Origin: Rhodobacter sp. NTK016B
Lineage (GTDB): Bacteria > Pseudomonadota > Alphaproteobacteria > Rhodobacterales > Rhodobacteraceae
Reading direction: 5' to 3'
Assembly (NCBI RefSeq): GCF_017303295.1
Contig: NZ_JAFKOK010000015.1
Span: 62,001 to 126,000, forward strand
DNA: 64,000 nucleotides
The notes beneath the pieces were generated by a model. It was not told the DNA's origin, searched no databases, and saw only the letters and a program-made list of their open reading frames with translations. Every line of letters starts with the position of its first letter. The stretch's first letter is position 1. The position numbers and the translations under genes are program-made. Of the stretch, positions 34,663-43,383 are shown piece after piece.

Positions 34663-34744
34663 GTCCCGTCTCTCTGAACGCCCGTTGTCAGCCTGAGCCT
34701 AGGTGTTTGGGCGCGATCCATTCGACGGAATGGAAGGAAGCACT

Positions 34745-34915
34745 ATGGGACAAGTTCGTCATGGCAGCGCCACGTACTGTTACCCGACAGGCGATTTGCA
34801 TGGCAAATCCGCCGAGAGGGCGCGCAGGCTGTCGACTTGTGCCGCCACGCTCGAAGCGATGTCTTTCCGGAATGCCGAAAGTCGCCGGTCAGGGAATCCA
34901 TTATCGAGCCCATGA
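34745..34915 (+). pseudogene. Decayed start of an IS481-like transposase
   Basis: MGQVRHGSAT is the conserved beginning of IS481-family transposases. After it the frame is broken: TRQAI, ERARRLS and MPKVA pieces that recall the normal helix-turn-helix appear in different frames. The rest of the transposase is absent. Nothing else is seen in the 404-nt stretch 34663-35066. It marks the left side of the accessory region. Confidence 0.5.
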
Positions 34916-35066
34916 ATGGCCGCTTCGTCGAGGTCGGCGCGACAACAGTTGTTATTTGATTTGGGAATGCCTCAGTCGTTGGTTTCTCACTTTTTTCCGT
35001 CCGCCGACCCGTGGATCTGATCGTTACCGTGCTGTTTCAAATAGTCCGACGACGGACACCTCGATC

Positions 35067-35963
35067 TCATGGTCGGCGATTGACCAAAGCGATACCAAAG
35101 ACGGCGAAAGCCCCTCCGGCGACATGGGCTGATGTCAGCCGTTCACCCAGCAGCGTCACGGCGAGCACAGCACCGAAAGCCGGCATCAGGTGCAGGAACT
35201 GACCCGCGCGTTCGGGCCCGATCTGGTCGAGCCCCCAGGACCAAAGCAGAAATCCCAGAAGCGATGCGCAAACAGCGATATAGCCAATAGCCGCGATGAT
35301 CGGCGCGGTCATCGGAACGGGCTGAATGCCCTCAATGGCAAGAAGGGGCGCCATGACGCAGAGCCCGACGATGACGCTGGCCGTCAGTGTCACGTCCTGC
35401 GGCAAGCAGGCGGGTCGCCGGCGCAGCAACAGGGAATAGGCCGCCCAGACCAGGATCGCGCCCAGCATCCAGAGGGACCCTGCATCCGCGAAGCCGGCAC
35501 GAATGTCGCCGCCGCCCGAGAGCACGATGATGCCTGCACCGACGGCCGAGATCGCAAGTCCGGCCAGCTGTTTCTTTCCCGGTCGGAACCCGTTCCAAAT
35601 CGCGCCACCGATGACGGTGACGACCGGCGCGAGCGACAGGATGAGCAGGGCATTCACCGCCGGCGTCAGTGTCAGCGCCTGGTAGACCATGGTGTGGAAC
35701 GCGGCGATGCCGGTCAGCCCCAGAAGGACGATCAAACGCCAATGCACCGCCAGTTCGGCGCGGCATCGCAACAGGCCGGGCAAGGCGAGAGGCAAGAGCA
35801 GGACCAGGCAGAGCGACCAGCGGATGACGTTCAACTCCAGAGGCGGGATCATTCCGCCAAGGGCGCGTCCGGCGATGAAGTTTCCGGACCAGAAGAATGC
35901 GGCGAAGGTCAGGGCCGTCATGGCCGGGATCGCACCGCGGTCGGGTGCCTCTGTCATTTGCAT
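35067..35963 (-). CDS. EamA/RhaT family (DMT) transporter
   Basis: A 298-residue protein with ten likely transmembrane helices in two EamA repeats: ALTFAAFFWSGNFIAGRALG starts the first and SLWMLGAILVWAAYSLLLRR the second; GERLTSAHVAGGAFAVFGIALVN ends it. This family exports amino acids, nucleosides or other metabolites. The start has GGAGGAG upstream. It follows an IS remnant and may be cargo of the accessory region. Confidence 0.92.
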   Translation of the reverse strand: MQMTEAPDRGAIPAMTALTFAAFFWSGNFIAGRALGGMIPPLELNVIRWSLCLVLLLPLALPGLLRCRAELAVHWRLIVLLGLTGIAAFHTMVYQALTLTPAVNALLILSLAPVVTVIGGAIWNGFRPGKKQLAGLAISAVGAGIIVLSGGGDIRAGFADAGSLWMLGAILVWAAYSLLLRRRPACLPQDVTLTASVIVGLCVMAPLLAIEGIQPVPMTAPIIAAIGYIAVCASLLGFLLWSWGLDQIGPERAGQFLHLMPAFGAVLAVTLLGERLTSAHVAGGAFAVFGIALVNRRP

Positions 35964-36063
35964 GGTCGTCTCCTCCTTTGCTGTGAGCGAGGAGACTGCA
36001 TCGGATTGCTTGGGTCATGAGGCCTGTGTCCCGCAGCGCCCGCTTATTTCGGGCGACGTGGGG

Positions 36064-37173
36064 TCAAAAGTCCCGTTGACGTGCGGACAGAACCTGAACG
36101 ATCGCTTCGGATCGGCTCCGCGCTCCGAGTTTTCCGAGAATGGCCGAGACCTGATTGCGCACCGTCTTTTCGGATTTTCCCAGCCGTGCCGCGATTTCCG
36201 AATTGCCCAGCCCCTCGGTCAGACATCCCAGCACGTCCCGCTCCGCCGGCGAAAGATCAAAGATCGCCTGGACCGGGCGGGACGCAATATCCGGTCTTGG
36301 CGCGCCGTTGCCCAGAAATGCGTTGATCTCGCGCCACATCTGTTCCCATGCGGGCTCCTGCTCCAACAGGACGTGGCTCGCGCTCTCCAAGGCAACGAAG
36401 GAAGCGCCGGGTATCGCTGCCGCCAGTTGCCGGCCCTGCTCGAACGGAATGCGCGCATCGTGGCGGCTGTGCATGACCAGCACCGGCAGCGCCAAACGCC
36501 GCGCCTCCTCAAGGACATCGATGCGGTGCAGAGCGTCCAGCGTCCGCGCGGCGACATCGGGCGAAGCGGACAGGCGTTGCAGGTCCTCCCACCAGCCGAC
36601 CTGTTGCGCCGTTCCATTCGGGACGAAGAGCTGCGTGAACACATGCGAGAAGGCCGACCCTTGCTTGCCCCAGCCGAGCCGCATGAGGTTCGCCAGCGTC
36701 TCGGCCTCCATCCGCGTGGCCTCGTCCGTGCCGCGTGCCAGCAAACCCCGACCGTATCCGCCGATGAGGATGAGGCTGGAGACCCGGTTCGGATGACGCA
36801 AGGCATAGGCGATCGCAAGTGCGGCCCCTTGCGACATGCCCATGAGGACGAATGGTTCACTGATGGTGGATGCAACGGCCCACAGGTCCGCCAGCCATGC
36901 GTCGAACCCGATCTTGTCGACGTCACGATCGGACAGGCCGCAGCCGCGCAGATCATATCGGATCAGCCGGTTGCGCGCCGACAACCGGGACAGCCACGGG
37001 CGCCAGACCGGACTTTCGACATCCTTGGACACATGGCTCAGCCAATGCGCGGCCCGCAAAATGACCGGGCCATTGCCCATCCCGGCCACCGCAATGCGGG
37101 TGCCGTCGGCGGACGACACGAAGGAAATCTCCTGTCGCGGGAGGCGGTCAGCGTCGGTCATCTCACCAAGCAT
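36064..37173 (-). CDS. Alpha/beta hydrolase fused to a LuxR-type DNA-binding domain
   Basis: A 369-residue two-domain protein. Residues 20-270 are an alpha/beta hydrolase: nucleophile in VLMGMSQGAALA, Asp in MHSRHDARIPFEQG, His in ESASHVLLEQE. Residues 300-365 form a LuxR helix-turn-helix: LSPAERDVLGCLTEGLGNSE, IAARLGKSEKTVRNQVSAIL, then GKLGARSRSEAI. Full catalytic residues imply the hydrolase is active or binds an ester/lactone as a ligand. The start is an ATG at 37173; 37161 is the alternative. It diverges from a methyltransferase gene 155 nt away, its probable target. Confidence 0.88.
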   Translation of the reverse strand: MLGEMTDADRLPRQEISFVSSADGTRIAVAGMGNGPVILRAAHWLSHVSKDVESPVWRPWLSRLSARNRLIRYDLRGCGLSDRDVDKIGFDAWLADLWAVASTISEPFVLMGMSQGAALAIAYALRHPNRVSSLILIGGYGRGLLARGTDEATRMEAETLANLMRLGWGKQGSAFSHVFTQLFVPNGTAQQVGWWEDLQRLSASPDVAARTLDALHRIDVLEEARRLALPVLVMHSRHDARIPFEQGRQLAAAIPGASFVALESASHVLLEQEPAWEQMWREINAFLGNGAPRPDIASRPVQAIFDLSPAERDVLGCLTEGLGNSEIAARLGKSEKTVRNQVSAILGKLGARSRSEAIVQVLSARQRDF

Positions 37174-37327
37174 ATCAGCATCGAACCGATCCTGTGATCT
37201 GGAATCTGGTGTGTGCCAGTGTCGTCGGCGGAGTGTGGAAAACTGTGGTATCCTCCGATCAGGAACTCGTCGGCGCCGCACAGCAATGGGTTGGCTCCGC
37301 TTCGCGCCAGAATGGGAGGACGGGCCC

Positions 37328-38152
37328 GTGGGAGATACGAAAGCCTTCGCGGAGATGGAAAAGCGGGAATGGTCCGAACCGGATGTCGCCGGTGCCTATG
37401 CAAGCGGCTTCGCAAGAGCCTCTGACATGGTCGTACCGCACCTCGTCGCCGCCGTGGATGCGGAACCGGACACGGATGTGCTCGATCTCTGTTGCGGGCA
37501 CGGCAACGTCTCGGCGGGGCTTGTCGCGGCCGGAGCGCGGGTGACCGGTCTCGATTTCTCCGCGGCCATGCTTGCCCTTGCCCGTGCAGCGGTGCCCGGG
37601 GCGCGTTTCGTCCATGGCGATGCGATGCAGCTTGCGTTCCAGGATGCGAGCTTCGACGCGGTGACCATCGGCTTCGGCATGCCGCACATCCCCGAACCGC
37701 CCCGGGTCCTGAGGGAGGCACGCCGAGTCCTGCGACCGGGCGGGCGGATCGCCTTCTCGACCTGGTGCGGCCCCGAGGTGGATGGCGCCTTCGGCTATAT
37801 CTTCGGTGCGATCGGGACACACGGATCGCCGGATATCGTCCTGCCGCCCGGGCCCGGCGCCAACGACTATGCCGATCCGGACATCGCCTATCCGGTGCTG
37901 GAAGACGCTGGCTTTGGCGACTTCCATTGTCAGGTCGTGGCCTCCTGCTGGCAGCTAGACGATCCGGGCCTCGCCTTTGACTTCTTCCGCGACGGCACGG
38001 CCCGCGGCGGCGCCCTCCTGCGTCCGCAACCCGAGGCGCACGCCCGTGCAATCCGGACTGCGGTGGTCGAGCGAGTGCTTGAAAATCATGGTGAAGGCCC
38101 GGAGTGGACCATTCCGATGCCGGCCGTCGTCATTTCCGCCCGCGCCGCCTGA
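37328..38152 (+). CDS. SAM-dependent class I methyltransferase
   Basis: A 274-residue methyltransferase. VLDLCCGHGNVSAGLVAAGA is motif I, VTGLDFSAAMLALARA motif II, FVHGDAMQLAFQDASFDAVT post motifs, and VLREARRVLRPGGRIAFSTW motif III, of the UbiE/Methyltransf_11 type. The start is GTG at 37328, 8 nt after GGGAGG; upstream ATGs lack a site. No TM segments. The adjacent LuxR-hydrolase suggests inducible control. Methyl acceptor unknown. Confidence 0.88.
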   Translation: MGDTKAFAEMEKREWSEPDVAGAYASGFARASDMVVPHLVAAVDAEPDTDVLDLCCGHGNVSAGLVAAGARVTGLDFSAAMLALARAAVPGARFVHGDAMQLAFQDASFDAVTIGFGMPHIPEPPRVLREARRVLRPGGRIAFSTWCGPEVDGAFGYIFGAIGTHGSPDIVLPPGPGANDYADPDIAYPVLEDAGFGDFHCQVVASCWQLDDPGLAFDFFRDGTARGGALLRPQPEAHARAIRTAVVERVLENHGEGPEWTIPMPAVVISARAA

Positions 38153-38498
38153 GCCGGCGACGAATACACACGGCGAAAATCCAGAGTGGGCCGATCCTGA
38201 CGATCCGGCGAGTATCTATTGAAGCTGGGACGTGGTCGTTCTTGCCCCTCTCTTCCACGGTGTCAGGGATAAAGCTGACGCGCACGGCGCGGGGCATCCG
38301 CGGCATAGAGGACTGCAATCTCGGGTCTGACGTTATGGTCGGCCATAAGGTCGGACTTAGCACCGCCGCCGAAATCCCGTCAGACTTCCTCTGCCGGAGG
38401 GATACGTTTTTCAACACCATCAACCCGGAGCGGACAAACCGGACAGAGCGCTATAGATTAACACCAGATGGAACCTAGGGATTAGGTCACACGCTGTC
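38153..38498. other. Gene-free stretch in the accessory region
   Basis: Several short frames cross this 346-nt stretch but none has a ribosome site or familiar motif. The DNA is less GC-rich than its surroundings. A 97-codon frame on the minus strand (38130-38423) has no recognisable product. Confidence 0.5.
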
Positions 38499-39194
38499 AT
38501 GGTCGAGTTGGAATACATTGCCGGTTCGCCGTTTGCTCGCGCTGTCCGCGTCCTTCTGCACGAACTGCGGATGGACTATGTGGGACGCGAGGCAGAATTT
38601 GCGCCTACGCCAAGACAACTTGGCGCAGATACACCGACGATGCAGGTCCCGACGCTTCGGGACGGTGATCTCGTTCTGTGGGAGAGCGGCGTCATCGCCG
38701 ACTATCTCATGCGGACATCTTCGAGCCGTTTCTGCGAAGAGCCTCGTCTCGCCACAGAGTTGTGGCGTCCCAATCATGAATGGGCGGACAAGCTCCTCTT
38801 CGGGACCGTCCAAACTTTCGGAACGTCAGTCACGACGATTTCACAGCTGACCTGGACTGGCGTCACAATCCGAGACAACCCGCACCTTCGAAGGTGCGCT
38901 GAGCGCGCGAACCGGATCCTCACATAGCTCGAAAGCAGGTTGCCAGACGACAAACATGGCTTTCTGCCCGGTACGTTAGCCGCGCAGGACATCTTCCTTG
39001 CCCGCCACATCCGGTTTGTCCAGGCGAGACCAATCGGCCTGGACCTTGATATGGGACGGCTACCCAAGTGCAACTCGCTTCTGGAACGGCTGGACGAAAG
39101 AAGCAGCTTTATCGCCAACCCGATCAGGTGGTGGGACCCCGATGTCGTTGGGTATTCTGCGGACGGCGTTCCTTTCTATGAAGGCAAGAGTTAG
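38499..39194 (+). pseudogene. Glutathione S-transferase gene broken by one in-frame amber codon
   Basis: The same frame encodes the N-terminal (MVELEYIAGSPFARAVRVLL, VPTLRDGDLVLWESGVIADY: a thioredoxin-like GST domain) and, after TAG at 38925-38927, the C-terminal helical domain to VPFYEGKS. Reading through would give 231 residues, a normal GST length. Only the single stop interrupts it; there is no frameshift. It might be a recent pseudogene, a sequencing error, or rare readthrough. The 3' end overlaps the convergent GFA gene by 4 nt. Confidence 0.82.
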
Positions 39195-39715
39195 GATTTC
39201 AGATCATCCAGACGCTGTCTGCTTTCTGCCCTCAACTCATCCGTTACCAAGGTATGAGCGTCGAAAACATTCGGTTTTGCTGCGACACCTTCCGACTGCC
39301 AGAAATGAGCATCGTAGATCTTGAAACCGGTAGGGAGCACGGTGCCCTTTGGAGCGGTGCTGAGGAAGAAGTGCAGCGTGTTTTCCCTTTTGCGTTCGAA
39401 CCAATCCTTTTCGTCGAACGTCCCAGAGTAAACTCCGACGATCGTTGGAAAGCGATCAAAGGTCATATGTGTCTTCGTTCCGCACTCGGCGCAGAAGTGG
39501 ATGCGGATATTCTTTCCGCTTCCTGCGCTCGTATACCGATATATCTTCGGTTTGCCTTGTTGCAGGCGGAAGTTTTCCTGTTCAAAGATCGTTTCCACGA
39601 GGTAGGCGCTACCGGTCGCTCTCTGACAGAACTCGCAATGACAGTTGATGACATCGCGCGGTTGCCCCTCGACCACGTACTCGATTTCGCTACAAAGACA
39701 GCGCCCCAAGTGCAT
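39191..39715 (-). CDS. GFA/CENP-V family zinc protein
   Basis: A 174-residue protein. Cys pairs of the GFA fold are visible: RCLCSEIEY, CHCEFCQRATGSAY, and HFCAECGTKTH. This family (formaldehyde-activating enzyme-like, DUF636) binds zinc and may form glutathione adducts. The start ATG at 39715 is chosen, 5-7 nt after a GGGGGAC site; the same frame extends upstream without similarity. Being next to a GST remnant, a glutathione-linked role is plausible. Confidence 0.86.
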   Translation of the reverse strand: MHLGRCLCSEIEYVVEGQPRDVINCHCEFCQRATGSAYLVETIFEQENFRLQQGKPKIYRYTSAGSGKNIRIHFCAECGTKTHMTFDRFPTIVGVYSGTFDEKDWFERKRENTLHFFLSTAPKGTVLPTGFKIYDAHFWQSEGVAAKPNVFDAHTLVTDELRAESRQRLDDLKS

Positions 39716-40182
39716 CTGATGTCCCCCGCTGGTCGCTACCAGTCTAACATCCAATGTCAGGTTTGTCCGCAGAGCACACCGGCGCGTTTCGAAAATGCTG
39801 CGCTCTGCATGAACGACCGGTTTGCCGAAGCTGCGCCGCAGCGATTGGGGTCGCTCCGAAAGTCCGGTCCGGGCCGAGGCTGCCGTTCGCAGGCCTCTCA
39901 ACCAACAGAGACTGATCACGGCACTATACACCTTTCGCCGAGGCCCGGCATAGCTGGCGAATGACTTGGGGTTTGCTCTTTCTACGCATATTCCCTTGTT
40001 CTGCGCCGGGTCGTGCCCCCTCTTAAGGGGCTGCTTTTGGGGCAGTTGTGGGGCGCGCGACGGAGTGAGGGCAGGCACTTCTTGATCCCTGTTCCTTGGG
40101 GAACTGCCGGGGAAGGCGGTTCGATGCAGGATGAAGGCATCGAAAGACACACTCCAACCCCGGTCGAAAAGGAACCTAGCCC
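39716..40182. other. Gene-free stretch, 467 nt
   Basis: No gene is supported. Two small hairpins are seen: GCCCC-CTCTTAA-GGGGC near 40016-40032 and GTTCC-TTGG-GGAAC at 40091-40104. The right part should hold the promoter of the secreted-protein gene. It may be the right edge of the accessory region. Confidence 0.5.
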
Positions 40183-40464
40183 ATGATCCGCAACGCCCTG
40201 TTTACCCTCACCGCCCTCGCCACCACCGCCGCGACCGTTGCCCCGTCCGCTGCCGAAGCGCGCACGATGACCCTGCGCCAGGACGCGATGATCTATCTCA
40301 CCGCCGACTATCAGAACCCGATGCAACCGCTGCCGGCCTGCATGCAGGTCGAGATGATCGGCGAGGTCGGCAACTTCGCCGTGATCCAGGCGCCGCTTGG
40401 GGTGTTCTTTCTGGAGCGCCGCGCGATGACGCCGCATGCCCGCGTCGTCTGCGGGCGCGGTTGA
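40183..40464 (+). CDS. Small secreted protein of unknown function
   Basis: A 93-residue protein with a signal peptide (MIRNALFTLTALATTAATVA, cut near AAEA). The mature part of about 67 residues has Cys in LPACMQVEM and VVCGRG that could form one disulfide. TMTLRQDAMIYLTADYQNPM resembles nothing I can name. It lies alone, 317 nt from the convergent tRNA gene. It might bind at the cell surface. Confidence 0.7.
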   Translation: MIRNALFTLTALATTAATVAPSAAEARTMTLRQDAMIYLTADYQNPMQPLPACMQVEMIGEVGNFAVIQAPLGVFFLERRAMTPHARVVCGRG

Positions 40465-40780
40465 CCGAACCCCTGAACCCCGCCAGATCTTCGCGCAGAA
40501 TCACGGCTGTCAGCACAGTTTAGCGGCTGCACTGGCTAAAGGTTCTGATGAGGATCCCGTCCTGCGACAAGGAGCAGAATGCCGGGTGGGAAAAGGGGAA
40601 GGTTGGGGGCCGGTCTCGTGAACGCCGCGTGAAAAACGTCGGGGCTTTCTTCGGGAAACCTCGGGATTCTCTGAACAAGATCGTCCGATTTTGTCCGTTC
40701 TTTCCTTTTGGCGGAAACGCGAGAAATCTGCGGCACGCCGATCAAGCCGTTGCAAATGAATACAGATTTTTCTGAAAGAT
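40465..40780. other. Gene-free stretch between the secreted-protein gene and the tRNA
   Basis: No gene, strong hairpin or repeat was recognised in these 316 nt. Transcription of the tRNA runs into it from the right, where only a tiny CAGA/TCTG hairpin is seen. Confidence 0.55.
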
Positions 40781-40854
40781 TGGAGCGGGTAGCGGGAATC
40801 GAACCCGCGCGTTCAGCTTGGGAAGCTGACAGGCTACCATTACATCATACCCGC
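40781..40854 (-). tRNA. tRNA-Gly (anticodon CCC)
   Basis: On the minus strand GCGGGTA pairs with TACCCGC as the acceptor stem. The anticodon stem TCAGC/GCTGA encloses TTCCCAA, so the anticodon is CCC, reading GGG. The T-arm CGGG-TTCGATT-CCCG is perfect. The CCA end is encoded (40783-40781). Confidence 0.97.
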
Positions 40855-40970
40855 GCAGGCAGCGATGTATCGGTGCCGCCCGCAGCCGTCAAGAGGGCAG
40901 GGCGGGCGAGATGCGCACTGTCATTGCAGGCCGAAATCCGGGTCACGTCAAGCCTTTGAAACCGGGAACG

Positions 40971-41000
40971 AAAAAGCCCGGCGCAGAGGCTGCACCGGGC
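40971..41000 (-). terminator. Rho-independent terminator after ssb
   Basis: On the minus strand GCCCGGTGCA pairs with TGCGCCGGGC (one mismatch) around a GCCTC loop and is followed by TTTTT. It lies 26 nt after the ssb stop. Confidence 0.88.
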
Positions 41001-41025
41001 GGGAATGTCGGGGTGTCGACAGGGA

Positions 41026-41562
41026 TCAGAACGGGATTTCGTCATCCATGTCCGAGGCGCCGCCGCCGAAGCCGCCGCTACCCCCGCGCGAACCGCCGCC
41101 CGAGGCGCCGCCGCCAAAGCCGCCGGAGCCCCCGCGCGCGCCGCCACCCGATCCGCCGCCATAGCCGGGATCGTCATAGCTGCCGCCACCACCGCCCGAG
41201 CCGCTGTCGCCGCGTCCGTCGAGAAGCGTCAGCTCGCCGCGATACGGTCGCAGCACGATCTCGGTCGAGTAGCGGTCCTGACCTTGCTGGTCCTGCCATT
41301 TGCGGGTTTCCAGCTGACCCTCGATATAGACCTTCGATCCCTTGCGGAGATATTGCTCGGCGATTTTCGCCAGCGGTTCCGAGAAGATCGCCACCGAATG
41401 CCATTCGGTCCGCTCGCGCCGCTCGCCCGAATTGCGATCGCGCCAGCTTTCCGACGTGGCGATGCGCAGGTTGCACACCTTGCCGCCGTTCTGGAAACTG
41501 CGGACCTCGGGGTCGCGGCCCAGGTTGCCGACCAGAATCACCTTGTTGACCGAACCTGCCAT
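41026..41562 (-). CDS. ssb: Single-stranded DNA-binding protein
   Basis: A 178-residue SSB. The OB fold spans 1-110: [40 protein letters not shown] and [13 protein letters not shown]. The linker is unusually glycine-rich, with two near-identical units containing [10 protein letters not shown]. The C-terminal tip is MDDEIPF, which recruits repair and replication partners. The start at 41562 has GGGAG upstream. Confidence 0.96.
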   Translation of the reverse strand: MAGSVNKVILVGNLGRDPEVRSFQNGGKVCNLRIATSESWRDRNSGERRERTEWHSVAIFSEPLAKIAEQYLRKGSKVYIEGQLETRKWQDQQGQDRYSTEIVLRPYRGELTLLDGRGDSGSGGGGGSYDDPGYGGGSGGGARGGSGGFGGGASGGGSRGGSGGFGGGASDMDDEIPF

Positions 41563-41749
41563 CTTGCGCTCCCAGGACTTGCCGAATCTTTGCCGTGCAT
41601 GGGTACACCACAAGATGATGGTTAGGAAACCGATAACGATACCCGCAGCAGTCCCCGGCAGGCTGCTGCCCATGCCTGTCCACGAATCTTGGCCCGGCGT
41701 GCTTTTGCGGCTATAATCCGCAGCACTGGGGACTTTTGAGGGGTAACAG

Positions 41750-42331
41750 ATGCTCAGGGCGCTTCTTGCGGCTGGCCTTCTGGTGACATGTGGCGCGATG
41801 GATGCGCAGGCCAGCGGATTGCGGCTGGGTTCGGGCGGAGGGCAGGCGACGCGCGCCGATACCTTCCGCACGCAGACCCGCCTGATGGAGGGCCGGATGG
41901 CCCGCCAATATTCGGCCACGGCACCCGAAAGCACGGTGCCGATGGTCAGCTATACCGGCAGTTACCGGGGCGAGTACCTGGATGTGGCCCGTGCGGCCGC
42001 GCAGCGCTACGGCGTGCCCGAAGAGCTGTTCCTGCGCCTCGTCCATCAGGAAAGCCGCTGGAATCCCGGCGCGGTGTCTCATGCGGGCGCGCGCGGGCTT
42101 GCGCAGCTGATGCCGGAAACCGCGCTGCTGCTGGGCGTCGATATCAACGATCCCGGCCAGAACCTCGATGGCGGCGCGCGCTATCTGCGCATGATGTATG
42201 ATCGTTTCGGAAGCTGGCGCCTTGCGCTGGCGGCCTATAATGCGGGGCCGGGCGCGGTTGAGCGCCATGACGGCGTGCCGCCTTTCGATGAGACGACGAA
42301 TTACGTGCAGGTCATCCTCGGCGCGGGCTGA
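41750..42331 (+). CDS. Lytic transglycosylase, SLT domain
   Basis: A 193-residue exported enzyme with a signal peptide ([20 protein letters not shown], cut after QAS; the Cys is not in a typical lipobox). The SLT domain (80-190) has the catalytic Glu in [12 protein letters not shown], then [15 protein letters not shown] and [16 protein letters not shown]. It cleaves peptidoglycan strands. It diverges from ssb and is followed by a strong terminator. Confidence 0.94.
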   Translation: MLRALLAAGLLVTCGAMDAQASGLRLGSGGGQATRADTFRTQTRLMEGRMARQYSATAPESTVPMVSYTGSYRGEYLDVARAAAQRYGVPEELFLRLVHQESRWNPGAVSHAGARGLAQLMPETALLLGVDINDPGQNLDGGARYLRMMYDRFGSWRLALAAYNAGPGAVERHDGVPPFDETTNYVQVILGAG

Positions 42332-42341
42332 CAAATCAAGA

Positions 42342-42373
42342 AAGCGGCAGGCGCCAGAGCCATGCCGCTTTTT
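42342..42373 (+). terminator. Rho-independent terminator after the transglycosylase
   Basis: AAGCGGCA (42342-42349) pairs with TGCCGCTT (42363-42370) around a 13-nt loop, followed by a T-run. It lies 10 nt after the stop. Confidence 0.93.
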
Positions 42374-42409
42374 CTTTCCTCAGAAAATCGAATTGCCGGA
42401 AGTCCCGCC

Positions 42410-43246
42410 TCAGATCCGCGGGACGGCGGGGCCCGCCGGACGTTTGCGGAAGGCCGAAGGCGTCTGGCCGGCCGATTTCTGGAACGCGCGGGTGAAATAG
42501 CCGGCCGAATTGAAGCCCAGCATCTCGGCTACGTCCTTGATCGGCATCCGCGTCTCGGCCAGCAGGCGGCGGGCCTCGAACAGGATCCGGTCTTCGAGCA
42601 ATTGATGCGCGCCCTTGCCGCAGGCGGCCTTGCAGGCGCGGGTCAGATGCGTGGGTGTCACGCCCAGAGCCTCGGCATAATCCGCAACGGCCCGGTTCGA
42701 ACGGTAATCACGCTCGAGCAGGCTGGAATACCGCGCGACCAGCCGTTGCGAGGCGCCGGGGCGCGGCTGGGCCAGCGATTCGAGCTGCTTCTCGCGCTCA
42801 AGCTGGCGGTCGAGCCACACGCCCAGCAGGCCCAGATGATGCTGCGCCGCTTTCTGCGAGCCCGAACGGTTGCTTTCCAGCTCGCGCTGGATCGCTTCGA
42901 GCGTGGCGATCAGTTCTTTCTGGCTGATCGGATCGCGCGGACGCAGGTATTGCGGCGTCTGCGGCAGATCCAGCCCGTGATTGCGGCCGAAAAACACCAC
43001 CGTTCCCTGCACGCGCGGCGCGAAGTCGAAGCCGTGCATCACGCCGGGCGGGATGAAGATCGCGTTGTTCGGACCATAGCCGCGCTGGGTTCCCGCTATG
43101 GTGATCCGGCCCTGTCCCTGGGTGAACCACAACAACACCGGCTCGCGCAGCGACCGCATCGCCTCGACCCGCCAGCGCCCGCCCGCCGCAAGACGCGAAA
43201 TCGGGGTCAGCCGTAGCTGGGACGGGGATTCGGGTATGATGGTCAT
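42410..43246 (-). CDS. AraC family transcriptional regulator
   Basis: A 278-residue regulator. Residues 20-110 fit a cupin sensor (GRITIAGTQRGYGPNNAIFI then PPGVMHGFDF). The C-terminal 100 residues are the double HTH: LERDYRSNRAVADYAEALGV, TPTHLTRACKAACGKGAHQL and MPIKDVAEMLGFNSAGYFTR followed by AFQKSAGQTPSAFR. The genes it controls are not evident: miaA is 137 nt away in the same direction upstream of it. Confidence 0.93.
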   Translation of the reverse strand: MTIIPESPSQLRLTPISRLAAGGRWRVEAMRSLREPVLLWFTQGQGRITIAGTQRGYGPNNAIFIPPGVMHGFDFAPRVQGTVVFFGRNHGLDLPQTPQYLRPRDPISQKELIATLEAIQRELESNRSGSQKAAQHHLGLLGVWLDRQLEREKQLESLAQPRPGASQRLVARYSSLLERDYRSNRAVADYAEALGVTPTHLTRACKAACGKGAHQLLEDRILFEARRLLAETRMPIKDVAEMLGFNSAGYFTRAFQKSAGQTPSAFRKRPAGPAVPRI

Positions 43247-43383
43247 GACAGCTCCGTGGCAGCGGCAACTTTCCGCTCAAGCCTAGGAAACCGGAAGGAC
43301 ACAGCGGAAGGAGAATCACCCGCGCCTGCGGGACCGGCCTCGATTCAACCGGGAAGCGTGGCCTTTGGGTGACTCTGGATAAG

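Noticed and set aside
34745-34915. An intact insertion sequence
   Set aside because: Only the first part of the transposase is visible, with frame breaks, and no terminal inverted repeats were seen.
38130-38423. A 97-codon minus-strand frame as an IS fragment or gene
   Set aside because: No ribosome site, no known motif, and it overlaps the methyltransferase end. It is not reported as a gene.
39716-40150. N-terminal extension of the GFA-family protein
   Set aside because: The frame is open but the extension has no similarity to the family, and a good start with a ribosome site exists at 39715.
41050-41160. CRISPR-like or variable repeat array
   Set aside because: The periodicity comes from glycine codons in the ssb linker; there are no spacers.
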